Shown one piece after another: positions 38,982 to 47,248 of a DNA stretch of 64,000 bases. The notes under the pieces are model-generated. The model did not search any database, was not told the DNA's origin, and worked only from the letters and a program-made list of their open reading frames with translations. A program made the position numbers and the translations under genes. Numbering within the stretch: the stretch's first letter is position 1; every line of letters starts with the position of its first letter. The stretch comes from JAJPKK01 sp963702755 (GTDB lineage: Bacteria; Pseudomonadota; Alphaproteobacteria; Rhizobiales; Xanthobacteraceae). Location of the stretch: positions 62,001 through 126,000 of the forward strand of contig CAVPDZ010000013.1 in the NCBI GenBank assembly GCA_963702755.1. The letters run 5' to 3'.

Positions 38982-39773
38982 TTATTCGCTCTCGTCGTAT
39001 GGGACCCGGTCCATCACCATCTGCATGACTGGCCAGGCGGTGTTGGTTTCGAGTTCCTCGAGGGCGTGGGCGAGGAGGCCGGCGGAGCGCGAGATGACCG
39101 CGACGCCGCGCATCGCCTCGACCGGAAATCCGATTTCGCACAACAGCGCCCCGATGGCGCCGGTGGCATTGAGCGGCAGCCGCCGGCCGCCCTGCTTTTC
39201 GATTTCGGCTTCGAGCCGCCTGGCAAGGTCGATGTGGCGGCCCGGGACTTTGGCCTCGTGCGCGACGTCAAAGAGCCGCTTGGTGCGCGGATCGTCGGGG
39301 AAATAATCGGGGTGGCCGAAGCCCGGAAACCGGCGCTTGGTCTTGATGTATTCGGCGACCGTGTCCGCCGCCCATTTTTCCGGAGCAACGCCGCTGGCGA
39401 CGCCTTGCTGAAAGAGCGCTCCTGCGCCCGCCATGGTCCCGATGAACTTGTTGCCGACGGTGAGGAGGCCGGCCGCAATCGGGACCTGAAGGTCGGTCGG
39501 TACTGAGTCGGCGACGAGGCGCGCGACCAGCGTGCTTGGCGTGATGCCGTGGTCCATCAGGATGACGAGACAGGCATCGAGAATCTTGGTCTGCTGTGGC
39601 GTCGCAAGCTTTCCCGTCACTGCGAGAAAGATCGCCTCGGTAAACGAGACCTTGCCGACCAGTTCGTTGAGCGTGTCCTTGCCGCGCAACAGCAAGCGCG
39701 CGGTATCGCTTGTCGGCGTGCCGATCTTGGTCTTGAGCTTTCTCTCACCGGTCTTGTTGGGTTTCTGAGCCAT
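38982..39773 (-). CDS. Citryl-CoA lyase/citrate-synthase-like protein
   Basis: 263 residues of the short citrate-synthase-like family. Landmarks: LLRGKDTLNELVGKVSFTEA, LVILMDHGITPSTLVARL, the active-site region RRFPGFGHPDYFPDDPR (His and Asp) and AGLLAHALEELETN. It lacks the N-terminal part of full citrate synthase. It may cleave or form a citryl-CoA-like thioester; the true substrate is open. GGAAG precedes the ATG at 39773. It is transcribed with the binding protein upstream of it or alone. Confidence 0.82.
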   Translation of the reverse strand: MAQKPNKTGERKLKTKIGTPTSDTARLLLRGKDTLNELVGKVSFTEAIFLAVTGKLATPQQTKILDACLVILMDHGITPSTLVARLVADSVPTDLQVPIAAGLLTVGNKFIGTMAGAGALFQQGVASGVAPEKWAADTVAEYIKTKRRFPGFGHPDYFPDDPRTKRLFDVAHEAKVPGRHIDLARRLEAEIEKQGGRRLPLNATGAIGALLCEIGFPVEAMRGVAVISRSAGLLAHALEELETNTAWPVMQMVMDRVPYDESE

Positions 39774-39823
39774 CGTGCTTCCCGTGCGCTAAAGAGTGTT
39801 TGTCGCCGCCAGTTGTGCTGACG

Positions 39824-40858
39824 CTATTTCAGCGTTTGCAGCGCCTGTTCGGCAAAGCTGTTGGTGTAGGTCGCGGCGATATCGATCTTCGCCTTGGCGA
39901 TCGCCGGGTCGAACCGTACCATGGCCTTGTAGACATTCTCCGGCCCCTGCTTCGGCATGAGGCCGTCCGGCGAAAAGCTCGGCAGGTTGTTCTGCAGCGC
40001 CTGGCGATAGACCGCCGGATTCTGCTGGTAAAACTCCGCCGGCACCTTGGCCATGATGTCGTCGGGCTTGGCGGTCGTCAGCCACTTCAGCGTCCGCACG
40101 ATGGCGTTGACGACAGCCTGGGCGGCCTTCGGATTTTTCTGCGCGAAGCTCACCGGCGCATAGAGGCTGCCGGACGCATAATCGCCGCCGTAGACCGCCC
40201 GCGAGCCTTCTGCGGTCCGGCTGTCCACAACAACGACGATGTCGCCCGAGAGCGTCAGCTCGGTGATGGCGAGGTCGAGGTTCGAGATCGCGAACAGCTC
40301 GCTCTGCCGACGCATCGCCGCGACCGCGACCGCACCCGCGCCGACAGTGATCGTCGTCACGTCGTCCGGCTTCAAGCCGGCATTGGCGAGGATGAGATCG
40401 AGAAATGTCTGGGTCGCCGAACCGGGGCCGGTGATGCCCACGGTCTTGCCCTTGAGATCGGCGGGCGACTTGTAGTTCGCGATCTGAGACTTGGCGATGC
40501 CGAGCACGTTTTGCGGATAGCGGCCGAACAGCACGAGGCTTTGCATGTTCTGGCCCTTGCTCTGCATGCGCATCGTGTTTTCGTAGGCGCCCGCAACGAT
40601 GTCGGCGCTGCCGCCGATGACCGACTCAAGCGCCTTCGATCCCGCATTGAAGTGCTGCAACGTGACGTTGACGCCGGCTTCCGCGAAATAGCCGAACCGT
40701 TCCGCCAGCACGACCGGGAGAAAGTAGACCTGCGCCGGCGGACCGGAGACCGCGATGGTGACCGCCGATTTTTCGGCGGGCTGGGCTGAAGCTAACGGCG
40801 CACCCGCGAAGAAGGCAGTGAGCAGCGTGGCAGCGCCGGCGAGAATTCCTGAACGCAT
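39824..40858 (-). CDS. NMT1/TauA-type ABC transporter substrate-binding protein
   Basis: 344 residues with a signal peptide (LAGAATLLTAFFAGAPLASAQ). The SsuA/THI5-like fold shows VTIAVSGPPAQVYFLPVVLA, LERFGYFAE-like LAERFGYFAEAGVNV, GGSADIVAGAYENTM and the DLKGKTVGITGPGSATQTF loop. Such proteins deliver sulfonates, pyrimidine-like or aromatic compounds. No permease or ATPase of this type is adjacent, so it may borrow one from elsewhere. Same strand as the lyase-like gene, 50 nt apart. Confidence 0.9.
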   Translation of the reverse strand: MRSGILAGAATLLTAFFAGAPLASAQPAEKSAVTIAVSGPPAQVYFLPVVLAERFGYFAEAGVNVTLQHFNAGSKALESVIGGSADIVAGAYENTMRMQSKGQNMQSLVLFGRYPQNVLGIAKSQIANYKSPADLKGKTVGITGPGSATQTFLDLILANAGLKPDDVTTITVGAGAVAVAAMRRQSELFAISNLDLAITELTLSGDIVVVVDSRTAEGSRAVYGGDYASGSLYAPVSFAQKNPKAAQAVVNAIVRTLKWLTTAKPDDIMAKVPAEFYQQNPAVYRQALQNNLPSFSPDGLMPKQGPENVYKAMVRFDPAIAKAKIDIAATYTNSFAEQALQTLK

Positions 40859-40941
40859 TCAAAACTCCAAAGACGATCGAACGTCGATTAACATTTCTAG
40901 CGGACGAGACGCGCGGCTGCGAGAGCGTTGCTGTCTGACGT

Positions 40942-41049
40942 AGCATTCCGGGGGCCGAGCGCAGCTCGGCAGCCCGGAATCCATACGCCGCAGTACGTAT
41001 TCATGGATTCCGGGCTCGCCTTCGCTTCGCTGCGGCGCCCCGGAATGAC
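40942..41049. repeat. Palindromic repeat, family C, copy 3
   Basis: Inverted arms cattccgggggccgagcgc and ggcgccccggaatgacc. It lies between the NMT1-type gene and the enamidase-like gene on the same strand. Confidence 0.85.
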
Positions 41050-41110
41050 CGGCTGTGTGCGGTCCTCACGCGTCGAATCCGCGGGCCTGCACGAAGTGCG
41101 ACGACACGCA

Positions 41111-42319
41111 TCACGACATTCTCGCCTGGAATTGTCCCGCATGGGCCTCGCAGCACGAGAAGAAGTATTTGCGCTGCGGCGGCGGCGTTTGCCGGCTGCG
41201 GCCGCTGACGACGATCTCCCCGTCGATCAGCACGTAGGCGATGCCTGGCAGGTCGCCGTGGGCGATAGCGTCGGCGACGGTCGTGCCGGCAGACCCCTGG
41301 ACCGGCCCGCAGACGACGAGATCGGCCGGCTTGCCGGGCGCGAGAATCCCGACATCGAGGCCGTGCGCTTTGGCGGTGTTGCCGGTCGCAATCGCGATCG
41401 CTTCGGCCGGAGAGACATCGCACACCGAGCAGATGAAGCAGATCTGCCGCAGCATGCCGCGCGGGATGATGCCGGTCCCGCCCGGCGTATCGGTCCCGAG
41501 CGTCAGTCGTGACAGTTGCCCGCTGCTTTTGAGGCGGCGCACGGCGCGCTGCGTCGAGCCGTAATTTCCGGACGAGCATATCTCCAGCGCGAAGCGCGTC
41601 GTGTCGATCAGCTTGTCGAGGTCCTCGTCGCTCATCGGAATGGGTCCGCCGCTGATGTGCGCGGCGACGTCGGGCTGCAACCACGACAGGATGTCGTAGC
41701 CGCAGACCTGGCTCAGACCGGAGCGCGACACGCCGCCGGTGTGCACCTTGATGCGGATGCCGCGCGCGCGGCACCAGGCGTTGTAGCGCAGCGCCTCTTC
41801 TTTATGGGTAGCGAGCGGATAGAACAGATATTTCGCGACGATCGACCTCGCCGCCGCGAGCCGGTCGAAGTGATCCTCCGTCATGCCCGGCACCAGCAGG
41901 ACCGTGCCGGCATGGAGCTTGGCGCCGCTCCAGCGCACGCGCCCGGTCGTCGCCGCGGTGACCACGGCGAGCGAGGTCACGAGATCGGGGTTGAGGTTCT
42001 CATAGTCGAGGCCGGGCACGTGCAATTCGGCCGCGGACACCATCGTGGTCGTGCCGCCGTGCACGTAATTACCGATCCAGCCGATCGTATCCTGGGTCGG
42101 CGTCCACTCGCCGAACACCGGATGGACATGGCCGTCGACGAGCCCGGGCATCACGGCGCTGTTGCCGGCATCGAGCACCGCGTCGACCTTGGTGTCCGCA
42201 GGCGGATCGAACGCCGCGATGCGCGTGCCGTCGATCAGCAGCGACTTGACCGGTGCCTGCGGTTGCGCGAGGTCGCCCGTGAAGAACTCGCCGATGTTCT
42301 TGATGAGGAGTGTACCCAC
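41111..42319 (-). CDS. Enamidase-like amidohydrolase
   Basis: 402 residues. The start IKNIGEFFTGD and LIDGTRIAAFDPP, the metal motif GLVDGHVHP, IKVHTGGVSRSG, VAAHISGGPIPMSDEDLD, LTLGTDTPGGTGIIPRGMLR, ATGNTAKAHGLDVGILAPGK and DLPGIAYVLIDGE line up from memory with enamidase of nicotinate fermentation, which opens a reduced pyridone to a formylglutarate. A hydrolase of a cyclic or vinyl amide is a good guess. The C-terminal tail has an extra CxxxC-like FFSCCEAHAG. No other nicotinate genes are present. Confidence 0.82.
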   Translation of the reverse strand: MGTLLIKNIGEFFTGDLAQPQAPVKSLLIDGTRIAAFDPPADTKVDAVLDAGNSAVMPGLVDGHVHPVFGEWTPTQDTIGWIGNYVHGGTTTMVSAAELHVPGLDYENLNPDLVTSLAVVTAATTGRVRWSGAKLHAGTVLLVPGMTEDHFDRLAAARSIVAKYLFYPLATHKEEALRYNAWCRARGIRIKVHTGGVSRSGLSQVCGYDILSWLQPDVAAHISGGPIPMSDEDLDKLIDTTRFALEICSSGNYGSTQRAVRRLKSSGQLSRLTLGTDTPGGTGIIPRGMLRQICFICSVCDVSPAEAIAIATGNTAKAHGLDVGILAPGKPADLVVCGPVQGSAGTTVADAIAHGDLPGIAYVLIDGEIVVSGRSRQTPPPQRKYFFSCCEAHAGQFQARMS

Positions 42320-42505
42320 CCAAGCCTCGTTTCAGTGTCTCGGCAGCGAGGTGCGCACGCTGCGAGAGGCAGGATAGACACGCGTTTTGATCGTTTGAAC
42401 AGGCCTTCGTTGCGGTCTCAACCCGGCGCTATCGCGCTCAACTCGAGATCGTGCGAGGATTACTGTCATGAACTGCGTCCGATGCCGAAGAAAGAGGAGG
42501 GCTCC

Positions 42506-43009
42506 GTGAACGCCGATGCCAAGAAAACAGTGCTCCGCATGATCCCCTACGGGATTTATGTGCTGACCACCGACGACGGGGCGGGCAATCTCGCGGCATC
42601 GACGGTCAACTGGGTCACGCAAAGCGCGTTTGCGCCGCCGCTGGTGGTCGTGGGCGTAAAGGCGGATTTGGGCACCTACAAAGCGTTGAAGACCGCGCAG
42701 ACCTTCGCGCTCAACATGCTCGGCAAGGATCAGAAGGCGCTCGCCTTCACGTTCTTTCGGCCGGCCGACGTAAGCGACGGCAAGATCAGCGGTCAAGCGT
42801 ATCGCAAGGGGACCACCGGCGCGCCGCTTCTCGTCGATGCGCCGGGCGCGGTCGAGTGTCGGGTGACCGCCGTCATCGAGCAAGGCGATCATCACATCGT
42901 CGTCGGCGAGGTGGTCGAGGCGCATCTCAGCAAGCCGTTCGCGGGGAGACCCGACGCGGCCATTCTCGAGATGAAGGACCTCGGAGACAACGTGTTCTAC
43001 GGCGGATGA
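42506..43009 (+). CDS. Flavin reductase-like domain protein
   Basis: About 167 residues of the flavin-reductase/FMN-binding split barrel: MIPYGIYVLTTDDGAGNLAA, STVNWVTQSAFAPPLVVVGV, FALNMLGKDQKALAFTFF, GAVECRVTAVIEQGDHHIVV and GEVVEAH. It would supply reduced flavin to a monooxygenase or act as a flavoprotein. GAGGAGG at 42495-42501 fits the GTG at 42506; an ATG at 42482 is also in frame. It is divergent from the enamidase-like gene, sharing its promoter region. Confidence 0.87.
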   Translation: MNADAKKTVLRMIPYGIYVLTTDDGAGNLAASTVNWVTQSAFAPPLVVVGVKADLGTYKALKTAQTFALNMLGKDQKALAFTFFRPADVSDGKISGQAYRKGTTGAPLLVDAPGAVECRVTAVIEQGDHHIVVGEVVEAHLSKPFAGRPDAAILEMKDLGDNVFYGG

Positions 43010-43042
43010 TCGCGGCTATTAAGCGGCGGCCGGCGAGGCGAA

Positions 43043-43276
43043 ATGGGTCGTGAACCGACACATCTGGCGGCGGTCGCGGCCGCCGCACTTTCCGTTCCCG
43101 AGCGCGTGCTGCTGTTCTGTCTCGCCAGCGGCACCTCGTGGCAAAAGGCCGGCGTTACCGAGCGGACCATCTCGGTCATGGTGGTGAAAGGCATGATCGA
43201 TCGCGACGCGCTCGGACATCCGTCGATCACGAAGCAGGGCCGCGACGCCCTCGACGCACTGCTGGCGCAGCCGTAG
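43043..43276 (+). CDS. Small hypothetical protein, winged-helix-like
   Basis: 77 residues: ERVLLFCLASGTSWQKAGV, ERTISVMVVKGMIDRDALGH, PSITKQGRDALDALL. The ending resembles the wing and last helix of a small DNA-binding protein, but I cannot assign a family. It follows the flavin reductase gene by 33 nt. Confidence 0.55.
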   Translation: MGREPTHLAAVAAAALSVPERVLLFCLASGTSWQKAGVTERTISVMVVKGMIDRDALGHPSITKQGRDALDALLAQP

Positions 43277-43827
43277 GCGAATTGTCGCCAGCGTTCGGCG
43301 GTTCCAGCCGGGATCGCGTGCGGGACAGCGCTGCGGATGAACGATCCGCAAGATCGAGCAAACGTGACCGGCGAATGTGAGCAACGTCACATCGCTGCGA
43401 AGCGCGCTGCCTTACGCTGAACTTGCTCGGCTGCCAGCCCCGAGCAGCTTCCCCGGCCCTTGCGTCTCGAGAGCATTGTCCTCCCACGTGCTCCGAAGAG
43501 GGCCGGGGTTTTTTTGTGAACTCTCGGGCGGGAAAGACAAGAGACGCCGCGCTTTCGATGGTAATTCGTAGCCATCCCGCGCGTGTTTTGAACCGAACGG
43601 CCGGCCGCCGCTACCAATCGACGGTAAAGGAAATGAGAGAGGCTCCATCATGGGCGGGCAGTCGTCGCTGGGCACTCATCGGACCATGATCTCGCCAAAC
43701 AAACCTGCGAGCATGGGATCCTGGGCAGTTAAGTTGCCGCCGGCTGCCCCGTTCGTTGAGTCGACATCGTTGCCGATTTAAGGGCGCATAATCCACCGGC
43801 GAGATGAGGCTCTGACCTAGCCGCGTC
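43277..43827. other. Gene-free stretch with terminator-like hairpin
   Basis: About 550 nt before the P450 gene. Short frames on both strands lack ribosome sites. The only clear structure is the long-looped hairpin with T-run at 43451-43515. The P450 promoter must lie in the last 200 nt. Confidence 0.5.
43451..43515 (+). terminator. Rho-independent terminator, possibly of a small RNA
   Basis: CCCCGGCCCT at 43451-43460 pairs with AGGGCCGGGG at 43499-43508, followed at once by seven T (43509-43515). The 38-nt loop includes a C-rich CCTCCC. It lies 175 nt after the nearest gene on this strand, which fits an independent small RNA better than a simple gene end. Confidence 0.55.
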
Positions 43828-45030
43828 ATGCGCGCTGATTTTTCCAGTCAGGATTACTTTCGCAATCCCGCTGCCGAGCTTGAGAAGCTGAGATCAGCTG
43901 GCCCGGTGGTCGAGGTGCGATTCCCCATCATCGGTCAGGTTTGGACCACGACCACGCAGGACATGACCGATCGGGTCCTGAAGGACTCGGAAACCTTCAC
44001 CATTCGCCGGGACGATGGCGCCATTGCCGGATTGCAGTGGTGGATGCCGGGCATTCTGCGTGCTCTTGTCAAGCACATGCTGTCGATGGACGAGCCGGAT
44101 CACAAACGGCTGCGCGACATCGTCGACGAGGCTTTTCGCCGCCGTGCCATTCTCGAGATGGAACCGCGCATTCTTGCGCTCGCCGACGAACTCGCCGGTG
44201 AACTGTTCGCCGAAGGAAGCCCGGCGGACCTTGTCGATCGCTACGCCCGGAAGCTGCCGCTGTCGGTGATCTGCGAGCTTCTCGGGTTGCCGCTTGCCGA
44301 CAGGCCGAAGTTCACCGCCTGGGCGAGCGGCTTTACGCGCTTGACCAACACCGTCGGTCTCCTGACGCTCATTCCGAACATGGTCGCTATGAGGCGGTAC
44401 TTGGAGCGACGTTTGGATGCCGTGCGCGAGAAGGGCGGCGAGGGCCTCATCGCGGAGCTTGTGCGCGTTGAAAGGGAAGGCGCGCAGATCAGCGGCGATG
44501 AGATGGTGGCGATGATGTTTCTGTTGCTGTTTGCAGGGCACGAAACGACGACGCATCTGATTAGCGGTTCTGTCTATGAACTGGTGAAGAACCCGGGTCT
44601 GCGCGACTGGCTCGAAGAAGATTGGAGCCGGGTCAATCTCGCGGTCGAGGAATTCCTGCGCTTCCTCTCGCCCGTGCAATTCACCAAGCCGCGCTTCGTG
44701 CGCAGAGACATCGAACTCGGCGGCGTCCGGCTGAAGAAGGGCGACAAAATCATGCCCATGCTGGCCGCCGCGAACCTTGACCCGCACGCAAATCCACACG
44801 CGGAGAAGCTCGACCTCGCGAGAAAGCCCAACCGCCACGTCGCGTTCGGCACCGGAATTCATTTTTGTCTCGGGCATCAGCTCGCGCGCATCGAAGCGAC
44901 TTGCGCGCTGAAAGCGCTGTTCCGGCGCTGGCCGAAACTGGAGCTTGCGGTCGACGACTCCGAGATCAAGTGGCGCAAACGGCCCGGCCTCAAAGCCATC
45001 GAGCGTTTACCGGTCGCGAGCCCACGCTGA
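43828..45030 (+). CDS. Cytochrome P450
   Basis: 400 residues, a typical soluble bacterial P450. The I-helix motif is LLLFAGHETTT, the K-helix pair is EEFLRFLSPVQF, and the heme loop is FGTGIHFCLGHQLAR with ligand C347. It would oxidise a hydrophobic substrate using a ferredoxin, but none is adjacent. The flavin reductase 800 nt upstream is not a usual partner. Confidence 0.95.
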   Translation: MRADFSSQDYFRNPAAELEKLRSAGPVVEVRFPIIGQVWTTTTQDMTDRVLKDSETFTIRRDDGAIAGLQWWMPGILRALVKHMLSMDEPDHKRLRDIVDEAFRRRAILEMEPRILALADELAGELFAEGSPADLVDRYARKLPLSVICELLGLPLADRPKFTAWASGFTRLTNTVGLLTLIPNMVAMRRYLERRLDAVREKGGEGLIAELVRVEREGAQISGDEMVAMMFLLLFAGHETTTHLISGSVYELVKNPGLRDWLEEDWSRVNLAVEEFLRFLSPVQFTKPRFVRRDIELGGVRLKKGDKIMPMLAAANLDPHANPHAEKLDLARKPNRHVAFGTGIHFCLGHQLARIEATCALKALFRRWPKLELAVDDSEIKWRKRPGLKAIERLPVASPR

Positions 45031-45182
45031 GGCAGGCGAGCCCACGTCCACCCGGCGCCGCAGCCGCGTTCGACTTGGGTTGAGCGCCGGCGAATTCGAT
45101 AAAATTGTTCCTTTCCAATTTTCGGTTTCGTCATGGCCTTGGGATACCTAAGCGATGCCAACCGCGCGTTTAGGAGGACCAC

Positions 45183-45356
45183 ATGCGAGCGATTGTTGAG
45201 TTTGTCCGCGATGAATCCGGCGCCACCGCCATTGAATACGGATTGATTGCTGCCGGCATTTCGGTTGCGATCATCGCGGTCGTCAATTCCCTCGGGACCC
45301 AGCTGCAGAAGACCTTCAGCACCGTCTCATCGCAGCTTGCGACGGCCGGCAAGTAA
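45183..45356 (+). CDS. Flp-family type IVb pilin
   Basis: 57 residues: MRAIVEFVRDESGATAIEYG, then LIAAGISVAIIAVVNSLG. This is the Flp/Fap pilin signature: a short leader, G then ATAIEYGLIAA with the Glu and Tyr, followed by a hydrophobic stalk. AGGAGG precedes the ATG. The pilin is cut by a prepilin peptidase and assembled by the Tad secretion system. No cpa/tad genes lie in the window, so this is an orphan copy. A terminator follows. Confidence 0.92.
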   Translation: MRAIVEFVRDESGATAIEYGLIAAGISVAIIAVVNSLGTQLQKTFSTVSSQLATAGK

Positions 45357-45436
45357 GCAAATTGCCGTCGGATAGCTGACGGCGCGTCGCCCCTGGCGGC
45401 ACCATTTGCAGGCTAGTCTGATCTTGGATACTTGGA

Positions 45437-45475
45437 GCCGCGTGCGCCGTAAAATGGGCACGCGGCCGTTCTTTT
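45437..45475 (+). terminator. Rho-independent terminator after the pilin gene
   Basis: GCCGCGTGC (45437-45445) pairs perfectly with GCACGCGGC (45458-45466) over a 12-nt loop, followed by cgttctttt. It ends the pilin transcript. Confidence 0.8.
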
Positions 45476-45528
45476 ATGAACGCATGATCGCGATAATGTG
45501 CGCGTGATCGCGCTCGTTTCGATACCGT

Positions 45529-45762
45529 TTACGTGCTCGGAGACTCGAGCGCGTCGGCCAGGGACGTCAGCGTCTTTGCCAGCTCCCGCGCCTTGTCGGA
45601 CGTCAGCTTGACCGATTCGAGTTCGCTGTCCGCGCCGTAGAGCGTGTTCTCAATCGCCAGAGTGACCAGGCTCTGCTCGAAATCCGCGCAGATCGAGACT
45701 TCATCTCCATCGTCGGCACGGATGACAGCACGCATCTCAAAGCCTCGCTTTGTTTGGAACAT
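45529..45762 (-). CDS. Small hypothetical protein
   Basis: 77 residues, acidic, with DDGDEVSICADFEQSLVTLAI and a C-terminal helix KLTSDKARELAKTLTSLADAL. GGAAG lies before the ATG at 45762; Met at 45735 is an alternative. No family recognised. Confidence 0.55.
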   Translation of the reverse strand: MFQTKRGFEMRAVIRADDGDEVSICADFEQSLVTLAIENTLYGADSELESVKLTSDKARELAKTLTSLADALESPST

Positions 45763-45945
45763 AACGCTTCCGCCTTGCGGCCAAATGAACGCGTTTTGGA
45801 AGTTTTTACTCTATTGGAGCATGTGGATCGGGGCATTTGGCGCTGAGCCGGCGTATCGCAGCGCAAAACCGTGTCGTTAGCGCTTGTGAATGTCTTAACC
45901 GAGCGCTGATAAAAAGCCTTCGCCGATCAAAGTACGGATTGCCAC

Positions 45946-46131
45946 ATGAGCTGGTCTGAAAGCATCCGCGCCAAAGCCGAACATTGCCGGCAAATGGCCA
46001 GCAAAGCCCGTCAGCCGTACGACAAAGAACAATGGCTCAAGCTGGCCGAGGATTGGATTCTACTGCTGGAGCGTTCCGCCGGCGCCAGGCGAAAGGTATC
46101 GGAGCTCGATCACGAGGCGCTTCACTTGTGA
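45946..46131 (+). CDS. Small helical hypothetical protein
   Basis: 61 residues, mostly helical: RAKAEHCRQMASKARQPYD and KEQWLKLAEDWILLLERS. This short helical pattern with HCR and WLKLAE is a common, uncharacterised small protein type in Bradyrhizobium-like genomes. The ribosome site is weak. Confidence 0.65.
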   Translation: MSWSESIRAKAEHCRQMASKARQPYDKEQWLKLAEDWILLLERSAGARRKVSELDHEALHL

Positions 46132-46320
46132 GGGCTTCAATTCGTCCGATCACCGGAGCGTCGACCCCGATATTGCTCCGATCGGGCCGTTCCGTGTGTC
46201 TTTCTGACCACGGCGCCGAGATATTTGGGACAAGGTGAGCCACCGGGTGGTCGTCGGCCTTCCAATTTCAGGGCCACTTGTTAGCATACTTCAGGATTCG
46301 TTTACGGGGGTGACGATTCC

Positions 46321-46458
46321 ATGAAGCTCGCGATAGCATTGACAGTGACCGTGCTGATTGCAGCCGGGGCGGTGGCGTCTGCAAAGGCGCTCATCGAAAT
46401 CGGCGCGGCCAATCTCCGCACGCAGATTCAACAGGCGGACGTGGCGCAGATGCGCTGA
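46321..46458 (+). CDS. Very small exported hypothetical peptide
   Basis: 45 residues beginning with a clear signal-like segment (MKLAIALTVTVLIAAGAVAS) and a short tail ending QADVAQMR. A GGGGGTG sequence precedes the ATG. The size and lack of neighbours make this tentative. Confidence 0.45.
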   Translation: MKLAIALTVTVLIAAGAVASAKALIEIGAANLRTQIQQADVAQMR

Positions 46459-46813
46459 AATTGGCGTGGGCGGGGTTCACCGCACACGTTACCGGTGACG
46501 TCTCGAACGGCTGGGAGCTTTGTTTCTCTCGGCCGAGGTCGCTATCGCGATCGATTTCCTCGCATCGTCTCGGTATTGGAGCAATGACCTCAGCTTGGCT
46601 GAAGAGATTAGGTCGCCGTTGAGGCGATGGCGGTTGCCGTGTTTCCGCCCGAGCCACCTCCAATTGTTGAATGCGATGCGCGACCCTCGATCAGTATCAG
46701 GCGTTAGCTAATACAATTGCCGGGTCCTCGAAGCGAACTGACAACCGCAGCGAAGCGAACTGACAGCCGCGGCGCGTGCAACCTTTCACCCGATTTTGTG
46801 TTGTCACGACGTC
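46459..46813. other. Gene-free stretch holding a tandem repeat
   Basis: About 355 nt with no supported gene. Its notable content is the 22-bp-period direct repeat at 46729-46770, just before the next gene. Confidence 0.5.
46729..46770. repeat. Two 20-bp direct repeats at 22-bp spacing, candidate operator
   Basis: cgaagcgaactgacaaccgc (46729-46748) and cgaagcgaactgacagccgc (46751-46770) differ at one base. The 22-bp period is two helical turns, so both copies face the same side of the DNA. They end 43 nt before the ATG of a ribbon-helix-helix-like gene. Confidence 0.6.
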
Positions 46814-47224
46814 ATGAGCAGAAAGATCGCGAATCCCAAGCGCACGCGTGGCAGACCGGCAACCGGAGTTGGCACCCTGATTGGCCTTCGGTGGCGGGAG
46901 CTCGAGTTGCAGGCAATTGATGCGTGGCGGCGTGAGCAGGCGGATCCGCTGACGCGCAGCGAGGCTATTCGTGACCTGGTGAGAAGTGCACTTGCAATCC
47001 CGCGCGCTCGACGGATGCGTTCGACCGCGTCGTTGGGTGGCAGGCATCGACCGAGCGGGAAGCAACACGGGCCGTCAATCGCCTCTCGGCTGGCGGCGGA
47101 GCAGATCGACAAGATCTCCGATCGCTCCGCACCTCCTGAGGCACGTCAGGCGCGTAAGCGGCACCTGATCAAGGGACCGAAGGAATTCAGAGACGTCCGG
47201 ATCGATGTTCCGAAGTCAAAATGA
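46814..47224 (+). CDS. Ribbon-helix-helix-like DNA-binding protein, hypothetical
   Basis: 136 residues. Basic N-terminus NPKRTRGRPATG (AT-hook-like GRP), then TLIGLRWRELELQAIDAWR and LTRSEAIRDLVRSAL, which look like the strand and two helices of a CopG/Arc-type fold. The second half is basic and disordered. Likely a transcription regulator, perhaps of itself through the upstream repeat. The tail may be affected by a frame error after residue 60. Confidence 0.6.
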   Translation: MSRKIANPKRTRGRPATGVGTLIGLRWRELELQAIDAWRREQADPLTRSEAIRDLVRSALAIPRARRMRSTASLGGRHRPSGKQHGPSIASRLAAEQIDKISDRSAPPEARQARKRHLIKGPKEFRDVRIDVPKSK

Positions 47225-47248
47225 TGCGCGGTTTGCAGAGGGCCTGCG

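Noticed and set aside
41111..42319. Complete nicotinate degradation locus
   Set aside because: Only the enamidase-like gene fits; no nicotinate dehydrogenase, hydroxynicotinate reductase or later enzymes are seen.
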